A stretch of 17,370 bases of DNA from NCBI GenBank assembly GCA_001970855.1, contig LSSN01001795.1, forward strand, positions 1-17,370. The letters are read 5' to 3'. A program made the position numbers and the translations under genes. The notes under the pieces were generated by a model. It searched no databases. It was not told where the DNA came from and saw nothing but the letters and a program-made list of their open reading frames with translations. How positions within the stretch are numbered: position 1 is the stretch's first letter; every line of letters begins with the position of its first letter. This DNA is from Smittium culicis (taxonomy: Eukaryota; Kickxellomycota; Harpellomycetes; Harpellales; Legeriomycetaceae). Below are positions 1-10,800 of the stretch, piece by piece.

Positions 1-113
1 TAGCATCTTAAGTAAAAGAAAAAAAATTCATTGATGACTCTATCTTTTCAGAATTCAATAATCTATTAATTTAATCAAGAAAATTGCTAAATATAAATTG
101 TTGAAGCTTTGGT

Positions 114-1260
114 CTACACAAAGGGTTTATATTGATTATTGAGCATCTGTTAACATGATTAATAGGTATATTGCACAAATATTAAATTATGTAAATACGT
201 ATTATCATTATACAAACACCTCAATCTTATTTCAAATCATTAAAATTAAAAAATGAATTACGAATTTTTATATACGAAAATGGTACAATCCACTTTTAAC
301 AAATAAATTTGCATTGTTTTAAATCGTTTTTTTTAGCTACAAAGCTAAAAATGAATAATATAAACGAAAATTATATTTAAAATATGATATATAAATAGAT
401 GAAAGGAATTAAATATAATATCTAACGCCTAAAAAAAATTAATGAAAAAAAAACTTTTTTTGAGCTAACACTAGTATTGGGTATTATTAAATTTATATTA
501 ATATTTATATATAATGAGATGTAATATTTTACTCATGAAATAAAATATTTTAATAAGGATTCGCCTGATTTAATGAAAAGATTTTTGATTCCAGTTAAAA
601 TATATTTGTAATAAAATTTAGGAATAGGTGAATTTAAATCGAAACGGTATTTTAATAGAAAAAAGTCTCAACCTTCTAAGAATCTCACATGTATATTCAA
701 AATAAATAATTTCAATAGTGATAAAATATTTTTTTTCGAAAAGCACCAACCTGGAGCATTAACGCAATAAAAGCTGCTGCACCACTAAAATTATCAGGTT
801 GAAAACAGTGATATAAAGTTTATTAGTACATATTTTTACAGTTACCATTATTTGTTCATTATGACATTCATTTTGTTCAAACCTTGGATTTCTATTGCAT
901 TAAATTTAAATATATATATTTTTGAATTTTTTTCTAATTCAAATTATTATCTACAATGTATTTTATTTCTTATCTATCTATTTGTTTTTAAATTTTATTG
1001 TTGTATTCTATTATTTTATATAATTTAAATAATATATAGATCAATTATAATATATTTAGCTATACATAGTTTTGTCATTCATATTGGGATAAATATATAA
1101 TTACAAATCTATTTTTAACAATAACTTGTTTATATTATATTTAAATGCTATAAATATCTTGAAAAAAAAAAAGTATTCTACTCATATCTCACGTTTATGT
1201 AAGCGTTATGATTTGGATTTTTTAGCCTCAGCATTTTTACCCAGCAGAATTTCTGGTCAT
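114..1260 (-). CDS. Weak candidate: tiny multi-exon membrane-protein gene or remnant
   Basis: On the minus strand an ATG at 1260 opens MTRNSAG and runs into a good donor, GTAAAA at 1240. A second segment, 751-784, is framed by the acceptor CTGATAATTTTAG and the donor CAG/GTTGGT. The GG left by the first exon plus T of the second makes Gly, giving MTRNSAGGAAAFIALMLQ, a hydrophobic start unlike random AT-rich translation. A possible last exon, 146-114, follows an acceptor ending TTAACAG and reads MLNNQYKPFV then TAG. Other middle exons are possible, for example after TTTTTTAG near 430. The first intron would be 456 nt. The family is not recognised. Chance and pseudogene decay are real alternatives. 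Confidence 0.25.
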
Positions 1261-1507
1261 ATTTTTTTTCTATGGATGTAATTAGCTTATTGAGTTATTG
1301 AAATTCTCCAATGACTAGTAAAGTCTTTATGTATTTTTTTTACTGATTTTTTATTGGCTAATCCAATAGTTATTTGATTTGCTATTTAAACTGGGGCATA
1401 AAATTAAATAAAATTTAAGCGAACAATGTTTCTAAATTAATAATAATAAAAAAATTTAGTAGGCTTTTTTTGAACTACCTCGCGCTAATGCAAAATCTTA
1501 AAATGGA

Positions 1508-1539
1508 CAAAAATGACCTACCGCCCCTGAAAGGGTTAA
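1508..1539 (-). repeat. Solitary piggyBac-like terminus
   Basis: The sequence ATGACCTACCGCCCCTGAAAGGG followed by TTAA (1536-1539) matches the right end of MITE copy 1, which reads ATGGTCTACCGCTCGTGAAAGGG then TTAA. I cannot find the opposite end about 190 bases upstream (near 1347), so this is a truncated or strongly diverged relative. Confidence 0.5.
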
Positions 1540-2414
1540 AGTTATATAAGAAAACTTTTTAAATATTCAAGCTTGGTATTTTTTTTTTTTCAATATTATC
1601 ATTATACTTACAAGATGCTTTAATCATAGTCATTAATTTATTGAATTATATTTCGTAATATTATATTTAAACTGTAGTATTTTAAACTATTAAATTACAT
1701 TAAAAATATACTATTATCAGCATTAAGCAAGTCTAAAATCAAATCGATTTCATATTTTACAAAATAAATTAACTTTAATGAAAAAAATCTTTAAAATAGT
1801 ATACTTAGTAATCAAATCAGTTAAAATAATTAAAAATATTACTTATCCTGATAATTCTAAAAGAAGCATAGTAATTGATTCTATCCTAGAAAGTAAATAT
1901 TGAAAAATAAATAATAATGGTGTTATTTATAGCTACTATATTTTAAAATCATAAAAGTTTGAAAATTTTTCAGTTAATCTAAAAAACTGAAATAAAATTT
2001 TAATAAATTAAGTGCTGATAAATCGATTAATATTCTCAGTGTTTACGTGATTTTTTTTATTATATTTTCTAGACAGTCTATATATACATATGAGATCATA
2101 TAGAATCTAATAAAAATTAAACTCTTTAGTTATTTCGGTATAGTGCTGCTTATTTATGTTACTATATAGGGTTGATTTTATTGCATTAATAATGATTATA
2201 AATTTCTTATACGTATTATGTTCATAATTATATCTTCTATCTGATTATCACCAAAAACTTCTTTAATAAAATAATGATTTATGTAATAGCTTCATATTAG
2301 TATTTGTGATAATTATTATTAATAGTATAACGTTATTAAAATTTGATTTTTTTGATTTTCTAGTGTAAAATATTAATCATAAACACAAAATCAGCTTCAT
2401 AATTATTTATTAAC

Positions 2415-2445
2415 CTTAACCCTTTCTGTGACCCAAGGTAGAAAA
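2415..2445 (+). repeat. Second solitary piggyBac-like terminus
   Basis: TTAA followed by CCCTTTCTGTGACCCAAGG and GTAGAAAATTTTT resembles the MITE right end read from outside (CCCTTTCACGA..GGTAGACCATTTTT) but is more diverged. No matching partner end is visible nearby. It faces right, toward the broken acidic frame at 2609-2752. Confidence 0.4.
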
Positions 2446-2608
2446 TTTTTTTTTGATAAAACCGTGTTCCTGTTCATCAGGATAAAAATGATCGTCCAAA
2501 ATTAATTCTCTTTTTTGCTTGATCTATTATATTCGCCAGATGTATATATATAAATTATTACCTTAAACCGGCACAGATAGATTTCTAAACTGCTTAATCA
2601 AATGATTT

Positions 2609-2752
2609 AAATCAAAGAAAAAAAAATCTATTAGGTATTTGGGCTTAGCTTCTCAACACTCGGCAGATGATTATGAAGAATAAAAAGTTGAACCAGAAAA
2701 TTTTCTGGATAAAATGGATATAAAAAATGATGATATTATGTTTATAAACTAA
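2609..2752 (+). pseudogene. Short broken acidic reading frame, unidentified
   Basis: From 2609 one frame reads FKSKKKKSIRYLGLASQHSADDYEE, meets TAA at 2681-2683, and continues in the same frame as KVEPENFLDKMDIKNDD to TAA at 2750. The amino-acid mix (Asp, Glu, Ser, His, Pro, Gly) is unlike random translation of AT-rich DNA, and the segment is richer in G+C than its surroundings. An acceptor-like CTATTAG precedes TATTTGGGC. It could be the terminal exon of a lost gene, or the acidic N-terminus of a piggyBac-type transposase given the transposon end 165 bases upstream. I do not recognise the family. Confidence 0.22.
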
Positions 2753-4739
2753 AATAAATATGAAATTTTTACATGAGTTAAATTAATACAAAATCATCCG
2801 CTAACTAAATTTATTTTATTAATTTATTATTTTAATTATAAAAACTAATTATTGTTTATAGTTTTTATTAATATAGAAACATATAAGTCTTAATTAGTTG
2901 ATTATTTTAGTAAGTACACTTGGTTATATAATGTATACTTGATTTAGAGTGATTTTATTAACTGTAAGGATCAAAATGGAAGCCCTTTTTGATTAGATAA
3001 CACCAACTTTAGAATTATACATGATCATCATAATCAAAAACATGATAAGTATTGGTATTATTGAACCTATTTTATTAGTTAAAATAAAAAACTTTATAAT
3101 TATAATAGATATTGAAAACAGCCATTTAAAAAAAATAATAGCAATGCAAATAAAAATTGCTATAAGAAAATAATTACAATAAAAGTGAATGTGCTCTATA
3201 TTATGAAAATTAAACCCGATTCAAAACGATCTAAAATAAATAAATTAAAATATATAAAATGTATTAAGTACTACTAAGATAATAAGAATTAAAAACTAAT
3301 ATTGGGAATTTATAATAATTAGGATGAGATAAGAGATAAGAGCAAAGCGTAGTCTCTCAATAATTAAAAAAAAAAACTAATTATTAATGTATAAAAAATA
3401 TTAAAATATTAAAATAAATAAGACAATGAAAGAAAAAACTAAAGATATCATATCAATTGCATTTTTTTACATTTTCAAAAATAAAATATCTAATTCAGGC
3501 TAGATTTATAATAAGAAAAAAACGAATTTTAATTTAGTAAAATTGATAGCTAAATTTGCAAGATGATAAAATTTGATGGTTAGAAATTAAACTTTAAAGA
3601 CATAAGCTATACTTAAGCAAAGTAAAGTACAGTAAAAAAAACAAAAAGTCCAAGAAAAAAAAATGCATATTTTGGATTTTGGGACCTTTCTCATTCAGAA
3701 GTAGACTTTTTTTCGCTGATTCCGTTGACTAAAAAGCTGCTAACATGATATTATAATTTTATTATAATTGATCAGATTTAGACTTTTTGATCTTTTTATT
3801 TCTTGATATTTCATGTTTTATCTTTGTAATTTTATCATAAATAAACTGTTAGCTTAATATATTAATATTGAATATAATCTTTTATTTTCCATTTTTCTAT
3901 AATTTCTAGATATTCATATATTATTTCTATTTCTTAATTAAATATAGAATAACTATTAATATATTTAATATTAACCCTAAAAATAGCCGCAGTTATTTTT
4001 TTAAACATTAATTAAACTACAATATATACTTTTTTTTTAAACTCGTTATTTTTCTGGAGATTATTTATTAAAGTGTGAGTGATTATGGATCAATATATTC
4101 TCAAATAGTAATAAAAATGGATAACTATTGAAGCAACATAATAGTTAAAAAATGCTTAAAAATCATAAATTAACAATAATTACTCGCCTTAACTTTTTAT
4201 GTGAATTTTTAATATTTAATATTTTAATTTTTTTCGTGTGTAATGTTATCTCGATATATCTTTTAATATGAATAAAGGTTAAAATAAATTTGTTATCTAG
4301 ATTTAAGTACAATTCAAAAACACTTTCATAGCAATAAAATCGTTAAAATTTTCATTGAATAGATTAAATAACCCTTTTGAATTGTAAATATTTATACACT
4401 ACACTTTTTGTTTATTAAACATAGAAAATACACTCTTGAAAATAAATTATATCTAATTTTTATAAAATGAGAATTTTTTTGACTTGATATAATTTTTTTA
4501 TAAAGTTTGAGATCAAGATCATTTGAACCTTGGTGTCTAATTTTGATAAGGCTTAATGACTTTTTTATTGAACACCTAATATGTTACTTGTTATTTTATA
4601 GTTTTTATTAAGAGCTACTAGAACAGTAAATATCTAAATTACATTAATCCTGAACTGTTGATGATAATGGATGCTCTCTTTAATTATAGAGAATATTTTT
4701 ATATAATAAATTCAATAAATTATGAATTTTTTTACTTGA

Positions 4740-4928
4740 CCCTTTCCCGTCCATCACTCTTTAAAAAAATCTATTTTATGATTCGTTTATGGTTTATAAG
4801 CAAATCAATTATTTTTTGTTTTAATACAATAAACTCTTAATTATTAAGGCTTCGGAATTTTAGTAAAGTAATTATACACAATTGGCTATATTTGGTAGAT
4901 CAAAAATGGTCTACCGCTCGTGAAAGGG
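4740..4928 (+). mobile_element. piggyBac-like MITE, copy 1 (189 bp)
   Basis: The left end reads CCCTTTCCCGTCCA and the right end, on the minus strand, CCCTTTCACGAGCGG. The two ends share CCCTTTC as the terminal inverted repeat. The flanks are TTGA on the left and TTAA (4929-4932) on the right, fitting a TTAA duplication with one later change. No transposase is encoded. The second copy at 5483-5670, read in reverse, aligns end to end: most of the first 60 bases agree and about three quarters of the last 40. TTAA target and CCC-initial termini are the hallmark of the piggyBac superfamily. Confidence 0.72.
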
Positions 4929-4932
4929 TTAA

Positions 4933-5478
4933 GGAGAGTAGTTAATTTTTTTTTACCATGCATAAGCTTTTTGACGGATAGGGGTAAGATAATGTAGTTT
5001 TTATGCTTAAATTATAAAGTAAAATTGAAGCTAAAATGAGTTATTCGTAAAACCTTACATGTTGTCTTTTTTTATGGTTAATATTTTGGCCCATTAATAG
5101 TTTTTAGAAATGATAAATAATAAAGATTAAGATAATAATTTTAAAATGGTAGAATTTAAGTTAAAATACTAAAATGACATTAATATATAAGAGTAATTTT
5201 AATTATTATAAGTAATAGTTTATAATTCTCAAAATATTAGACCAGTAAAAATGAATAAGCTGTAGTGGGGTTTTATAAGATAACTGTAGTTTTATCATTA
5301 AAATTTTATTATGATTGGCTAAGCTCTAAAATTCTGGAATTATTTTTTTTTATAATTTTATTAGCACTAAGCATTTTATTAGTTACCAATTATTCACTAT
5401 TATTATTATTATAGTTTTAAAGGGATATGATCAGAAAAACAGATCAATTCCTCTCAATAAAATTATAAAAATAAAAAT
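4933..5478. other. AT-rich spacer between the two MITE copies
   Basis: About 545 bases without a supported gene or RNA. It contains a short ATT/TAT-rich run near 5397-5415 and nothing else I can name. Confidence 0.5.
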
Positions 5479-5482
5479 TTAA

Positions 5483-5670
5483 CCCTTTCACGATCGGTAA
5501 ACTACTTTCAATTTAATAAATATATCCAAATGTACTCAATCAATTTAATGATACTTCGAGTTCTTATAAATATTTTTGTACTGTAAAATAGCATCAAATT
5601 ATAGACCAACTTGTAAATAATTAGCGAATCGTTATATAAAATTTTTTAAAAAGTGTTGGACGGGAAAGGG
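5483..5670 (-). mobile_element. piggyBac-like MITE, copy 2 (188 bp), opposite orientation
   Basis: Read on the minus strand it begins CCCTTTCCCGTCCA, identical over 14 bases to copy 1, and continues with matching blocks such as CACT, TTTAAAAAA and GATTCG. It ends ACCGATCGTGAAAGGG. Flanks are TTAA at 5479-5482 and CTAA at 5671-5674. It encodes nothing. Divergence from copy 1 is large outside the ends, so both are old insertions. Confidence 0.72.
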
Positions 5671-5737
5671 CTAAAAGTATCATATACTTGAATTAATAAA
5701 TTAAAGCAGTCGAACTATCATTTAACAATCGGTACAT

Positions 5738-5920
5738 ATGTCTAGAATTTATCAGTTTAGACGACAAATCCCGACAAAGAAAAAAAAATTTTATACCTGC
5801 TTGATTAACCTATTTATAAAAAAAACTGCTAAAAGGTTGAAAATTCCTAGACCTGGAGATAATAACACCTATAATTCACCAAAATTTATAACAACCTTGG
5901 AAATCTCTTTAGATAATTAA
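5738..5920 (+). CDS. Doubtful 60-residue basic ORF
   Basis: It begins MSRIYQFRRQIPTKKKKFYT and contains a relatively G+C-rich stretch encoding KRLKIPRPGDNNTYNSP. It is strongly basic near the start. No signal peptide, membrane segment or known motif is visible. It starts 68 bases after MITE copy 2. It may be chance or a gene remnant. Confidence 0.15.
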   Translation: MSRIYQFRRQIPTKKKKFYTCLINLFIKKTAKRLKIPRPGDNNTYNSPKFITTLEISLDN

Positions 5921-7587
5921 ATTTAGATATGTTGCACAAATTATTTAATAAAAGCATTTCAAATATACATAGTACTTTTGAATAGTGAATGAGCTATAAT
6001 AAAAAAATTGCAAAAAATAAATAAGTAAATAAAAAATACTTTCAATTTTTATAATCATCTTTTTTTTTTTTATAAGAATAAAAGAAATTTATAAGTACAA
6101 TATGAGGGTATTAGTAAAAAAATATTGAAAGGGGATAAATATAACTATTTCTAAAGATGGCTTTCCCGCCAAGGCCAAAGGAAAACGATTAATCCTATAT
6201 TTTTCTTATAAATAGAATTTTATAATACGAAGTCCAATCAATTAAGATTTAATGGCTAAATTTGCCACATTTTTTATACTGTTTGTAATATGTGTTATTT
6301 TTAGCCATTTTTGTTTTAAAAGGCTGAACATTAGTGGCGTATACCTGAATACTCCTGTTTAATTGATTATATATATTAGCGTATTTTAATTTTCTGGCTA
6401 AAAATTATCACATAAAAATTAATATATCAATCTAATAATAAAAGTCATATTTAATTGCGCAAAAAAATAGAGATTTAATAATTTATATAGTTAGATATCT
6501 GGATAAAATTTAAATTTATAAGCGTAATAAATATCAAATATAAATACATTAAATGATATTATATATATAAATTGGGTTGAGGCTTATTTTTTTTCTCAAA
6601 GGCTTTTCAATTATAATCAATATTAATATAATAATTTTAATTTTTAGGAAAAATAAAAGAGTACATGGATGCTATATTTTAAATTATAATTATATTTTTT
6701 TTTAAAAAAATGTAAAAAAATAAAAATAAAACTATCAAGATTAAAAGATTGATTTAATAAACACGCAGAAATTACATAATAACTATACAAGCCCCTCTTT
6801 ATCACCGTAAAAAAAATATAATTTAACTTTAACTAAATCTATGAACAAAAATATAAACAGTAAAATTTAAAATATGCAGAAAATAAAATTTAATACTAAT
6901 ATTTAATATATTCAAAGTTCGTAAATCGAACACTAATAAAAAAATTAGTTAATTGTAATTACAAAATGATTCCTGTCACATTTAATTTAAATATTTAACT
7001 TCTTGTGACACATCATATAAATAAGAGCAATACCTATCCTAATACATTTTGGAAATAATAATCATACATTGTTATTTTGTGTTTTCATTTTAAAATTTTT
7101 TTTATTTTTTTTAGTTTTATAGCTAATTATTGTAATTTTATCCGTGAAATAATAATTTAACAGGTTAATTTTACGCTTTTAACATATTTAACGTGTTTTG
7201 TAAAAAGTCATCAATTTTCACCCTGATGTCAATAAAATTTAAAATGTTCTAATCTAGAGAAAATAAAGGAAAGCCATTACATGTCTTGGTATAATTTAAA
7301 ATTATATTCTATACTGGTTGGTAGTAATTGATTCCGAAAATAAATAAATTTAATTAGAAAGTTGTACGCTAACCCAGAAATATTGTTATACTAATATTGA
7401 ATTCAAATATAAAAAATAATAATGGCGTAATACTACTAATATGTGTTATTATATTATCACGCATTAATTCTAAAAAAAAAGATTAAAAAATGGAAATTTA
7501 TATGTCGGTAAAGATTATGAAACCAAAAAAAAACCTCTCCGAGTATTTATATTAAAAGACAAAAAATATAAATTGATACTAATCGCC

Positions 7588-7640
7588 ATATTTAATTTAA
7601 AAAAATATTATATTTAATTTAAAAATTTTTAAAAATTTTT
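7588..7640. repeat. Short direct repeats upstream of the gene
   Basis: ATATTTAATTTAAAAA occurs at 7588-7603 and again at 7610-7625, a 22-base period, followed by two adjacent AAAAATTTTT units (7621-7640). These are simple AT-rich repeats about 240 bases before the start codon. Confidence 0.5.
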
Positions 7641-7822
7641 GAAAATCTATAACTGATATTCAAAAAACAAAAGATTAGCCAAAACAGAATATAAATACAA
7701 TAAAAAAAAAATCAAAATAGCAGAATCCAAAAAAAAATTTTAGCTTAAAAGAATAAAATCGCTTGTTTAAAAATTATAAATATAATAAAAATGATTTTTA
7801 GGTGATCGACCAAAAAGAAAAT

Positions 7823-7830
7823 TATAAAAA
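7823..7830 (+). promoter_or_regulatory. Possible TATA-like element
   Basis: TATAAAAA lies about 45 nt upstream of the ATG at 7875. In DNA this AT-rich such a match is expected by chance, so it only marks where the core promoter may be. Confidence 0.2.
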
Positions 7831-7874
7831 TTTAAGAAAATTCAATAATTTAATGATAACAGGTAAAACTAAAA

Positions 7875-10800
7875 ATGATAAATAAATTATTTATTATTGC
7901 ACTGATAATCGTTGCCACAACAAAAATTTCCTCAAAGTCGATAAAAATAGGTAAGGCTTATAGAACTAAATTTTTTATCATAAATAAGGGTTGAAAAAAT
8001 AATTATACTTAAAATTCACATTAATATTTTAATCTAAATTTATAGATAACCGAAACTTTGAGAGTTTAGTCTTTAATCCTAAAATGTATTTTATTAATAG
8101 TACAAAATTTTTTTTCGAAAAATTTAATAGCTTCATTAAAATAACCTATAAATATTTTTTTTGTTTTAGATACTCTGATCCTTTGTCCGATAATAGTGGT
8201 AATCAAATAAATTCAATTATATTATAATTAATAAATTAATTCTAATATACCCTTATTTTATAATAAACGTATTCTGTAAAAAAACTTATGTATCTCAAAT
8301 AGTACAGACAGATAAATATAATAAAGAAAAATTGACTAGTATAAAGCATAAAATAATTAAAAAATTTCCAAATATCAAATGTGACAAGAAGATAATAACG
8401 ACTGATCAAAGAAAAAATGGGGGTGTGGATGATAAAAACTGTAATTATTTTAATAACAATATTAACAGAGTAAATAACAAAATCAGCTTATACAAAAGAA
8501 AAAAGAATTACGATCTTAAAAATTATGATACGAACTTAGATAATAAATATAATGGTAAATAACGCTCGATTAAACTATTGTGCAAATGTTGTCATAAATA
8601 ATACTACTTTTATAAAAACTAATATTTCCATAGTTAAATTTCAAAAAAATTCTCTGCACTATATTTAACTATGCAGATTATAAAAAAAAATTAATATTTT
8701 ATATTCAAATGAATATAGTCACGCTTTATAACGTTAATTTATTTTGATTATTTAAACCAGATTATAACTCAAAAGAAAGTGGCACATTAGGCTCTGTTAT
8801 TCCTATAGAGAGAAAGTACGAAATCAAAAATAAATCAGAGGGTACCATTAAAATTAATTCAGCTGACGATAAATTGCATAAAAATGGCGAAGTCTTTTAC
8901 AACAAAGAAAATGCTGTATCGTGTAGGTGTGGACAATGTTCTATATTATCAGAAAACAGAAAAAATATTTGGAATGATGAATATCATCTACAAACAAGTA
9001 GTGTCAACATTGAGCAAGGTCACACTCAGAACGCACATCTAGGTTCAAACTGCGCTACAATATATTTAGACTCTAATAACTGTATTAATCTTGATAAGAG
9101 TAAATTTAAAGCTACAAAAACGTCAAAAGTAGAATATTATGTTAATGGCCTTTTACCTAATAGTTACTTGAAGAATATTAATGATGAAGATGCAAGCGTA
9201 ATTAGCACAAGATATAATTTAGATTACAAAGAGTATACTAAAGCTGAAATAATGGTAGAAGATATGAATACTATAGATCCAACGCACAACGAATCTCATA
9301 ATAAGCAGAAAATTTTTTACTCCGATTTAGCTATCGAAAATTCTGGAATAAGATACTACAGAGCTTCTACCGAAGCTTCAAGTGCAATAAATTACCTAGA
9401 AGCAAAAAATAACAGCTATTACGATTATTATTTGCAAAATAACGCTATCAATAAAGGATCAGCTATTAAAGGAATAGACAATAGTAATGTTTATTTTAAA
9501 AAGAGGGGAAATGATTTATACTCTAATGAATTAACTAGCGCTACTAAATTTCTGGAAATTCGGAATGAGAAACAAGTTAATACGAGAAGCAGCGAGTTGA
9601 AAGAAGTTGGGAAGAGTTTTGACCTAAACAAAACGAAAACAGCGACGGTTACAGAGAGTTTAGAGAAAACGAAAACTGTGACTGTGAGCAACGGAAAAAT
9701 CAGGAAAATAACGAAAACCAATAATGTTACCAAAACTAAAACAGTTGATGGATCAAATTCAAAGAATAGGGATGTAGTAGTGGTTGTTGAAACTGTATCA
9801 GTAACAAAGACCGAGACATCTGTTGAAAAAACAGCAACGATAGTAACTCCAAGTGAAGTTAGCGATGAAACTGAGCTCATAGCTTCTATCATGATAAATC
9901 TAGCCACTGAAGATGGAAATAACCTCAATACAATAGCCGATAATTCAAATCAAACTTTATCTACTACTTCAAAGGTAACAATGACCGTAGCTGCAACCGT
10001 GACTAGGGTAATAAAATCAACGATTACAGTTTCAAGTAAAAATTCAATAAGTATAGATGGGATGACAACTACAGAAGTTATAAATAATGAAGCAAGTACT
10101 GTTACTACTACAATATCAGAAACAGATATAAAAACAACTACAGTAAGTAATACTATTAGTGAGACAGAAACAGTCACTGTTACTGAAAATTCAACTGTTA
10201 TTCAATCGAGTGTAATTTCGATAACAGACACATTGACAATCATCCAATCAGAAACAAATGAAATTACAAAAATAGAGACAAGCACTCTATTAGTTACTAA
10301 AACCCTGGATTCGCCTGAAAATTTAAGTACGATAACAATAACTGAAACCCAGAGTTTATCTTCTGAAGTCAGTACAGTCACAGTAACTACAACTGATGAA
10401 GCTCGCAGCTCTATTCCAGTGGAAATTCAAACCTTAGAAATATCTGTTCTATTTTCCACAACTACTACCGAAACTGTTACTGCTCACCAACAAACAAGCA
10501 CGGTTTCATTCTTCTCTACAATTTTTTCGAATGGGGCTAGCTCTGATACAATCGCGAAAACTCAAACAATCACATCATTGATTCCTATAACTATAACTTC
10601 AACAATAACAGAGCTTAGTATTGTAACGAGCATTTCTGCGATAGCTAGCGACGTTGCTTCTATCGAATCATTTGCAGAGCTAAATATTCCTGAAGAAATG
10701 CTAAGTTTGGTTGGTTTCGAGCCTTTAGCGGAAAATATACTAATTGAAGGGAACGGATTTGAGCCTCTATCCAGAACTGAAAATGGCGGCGAAGGCTTAC

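Larger units (their letters stand above)
1261..4739. other. AT-rich gene-poor stretch
   Basis: Apart from the two solitary transposon ends and the broken frame at 2609-2752, I see no supported gene. Long A and T runs, short chance ORFs and a few small G+C-richer patches occur, for example 3655-3740. Small tandem motifs such as GAGATAAGAGATAAGAG near 3325 are present. Confidence 0.5.
5921..7874. other. AT-rich upstream region of the secreted-protein gene
   Basis: No supported gene. It holds small repeats: AATGGCTAAA at 6251 with its inverted partner at 6300-6309, TGTCACA at 6974 with TGTGACA at 7004, and a 16-bp direct repeat at 7588 and 7610. The promoter of the downstream gene should lie in the last few hundred bases. 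Confidence 0.5.

Noticed and set aside
116..131. GGTCTACACAAAGGGTTTA resembling a transposon end
   Set aside because: The spacer is several bases short, the flank is not TTAA, and on the other strand it may be coding.
875..883. GTTCAAACC, a match to the tRNA B box
   Set aside because: There is no A box, no acceptor stem and no cloverleaf around it.
3594..3728. Minus-strand 45-codon frame after an acceptor-like CTTTTTAG, starting STESAKKSLLLNEKGPKIQN
   Set aside because: There is no upstream exon, and the second half is Phe/Leu from a poly-A/T-rich stretch; probably chance.
4658..4840. 60-codon plus-strand ORF
   Set aside because: It runs across the left boundary of MITE copy 1 and is Phe/Ile/Tyr-rich as expected by chance.
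6160..6181. GGCTTTCCCGCCAAGG resembling the MITE left end
   Set aside because: Only about 10 of 14 bases agree, there is no TTAA flank and the following sequence does not match the MITE.
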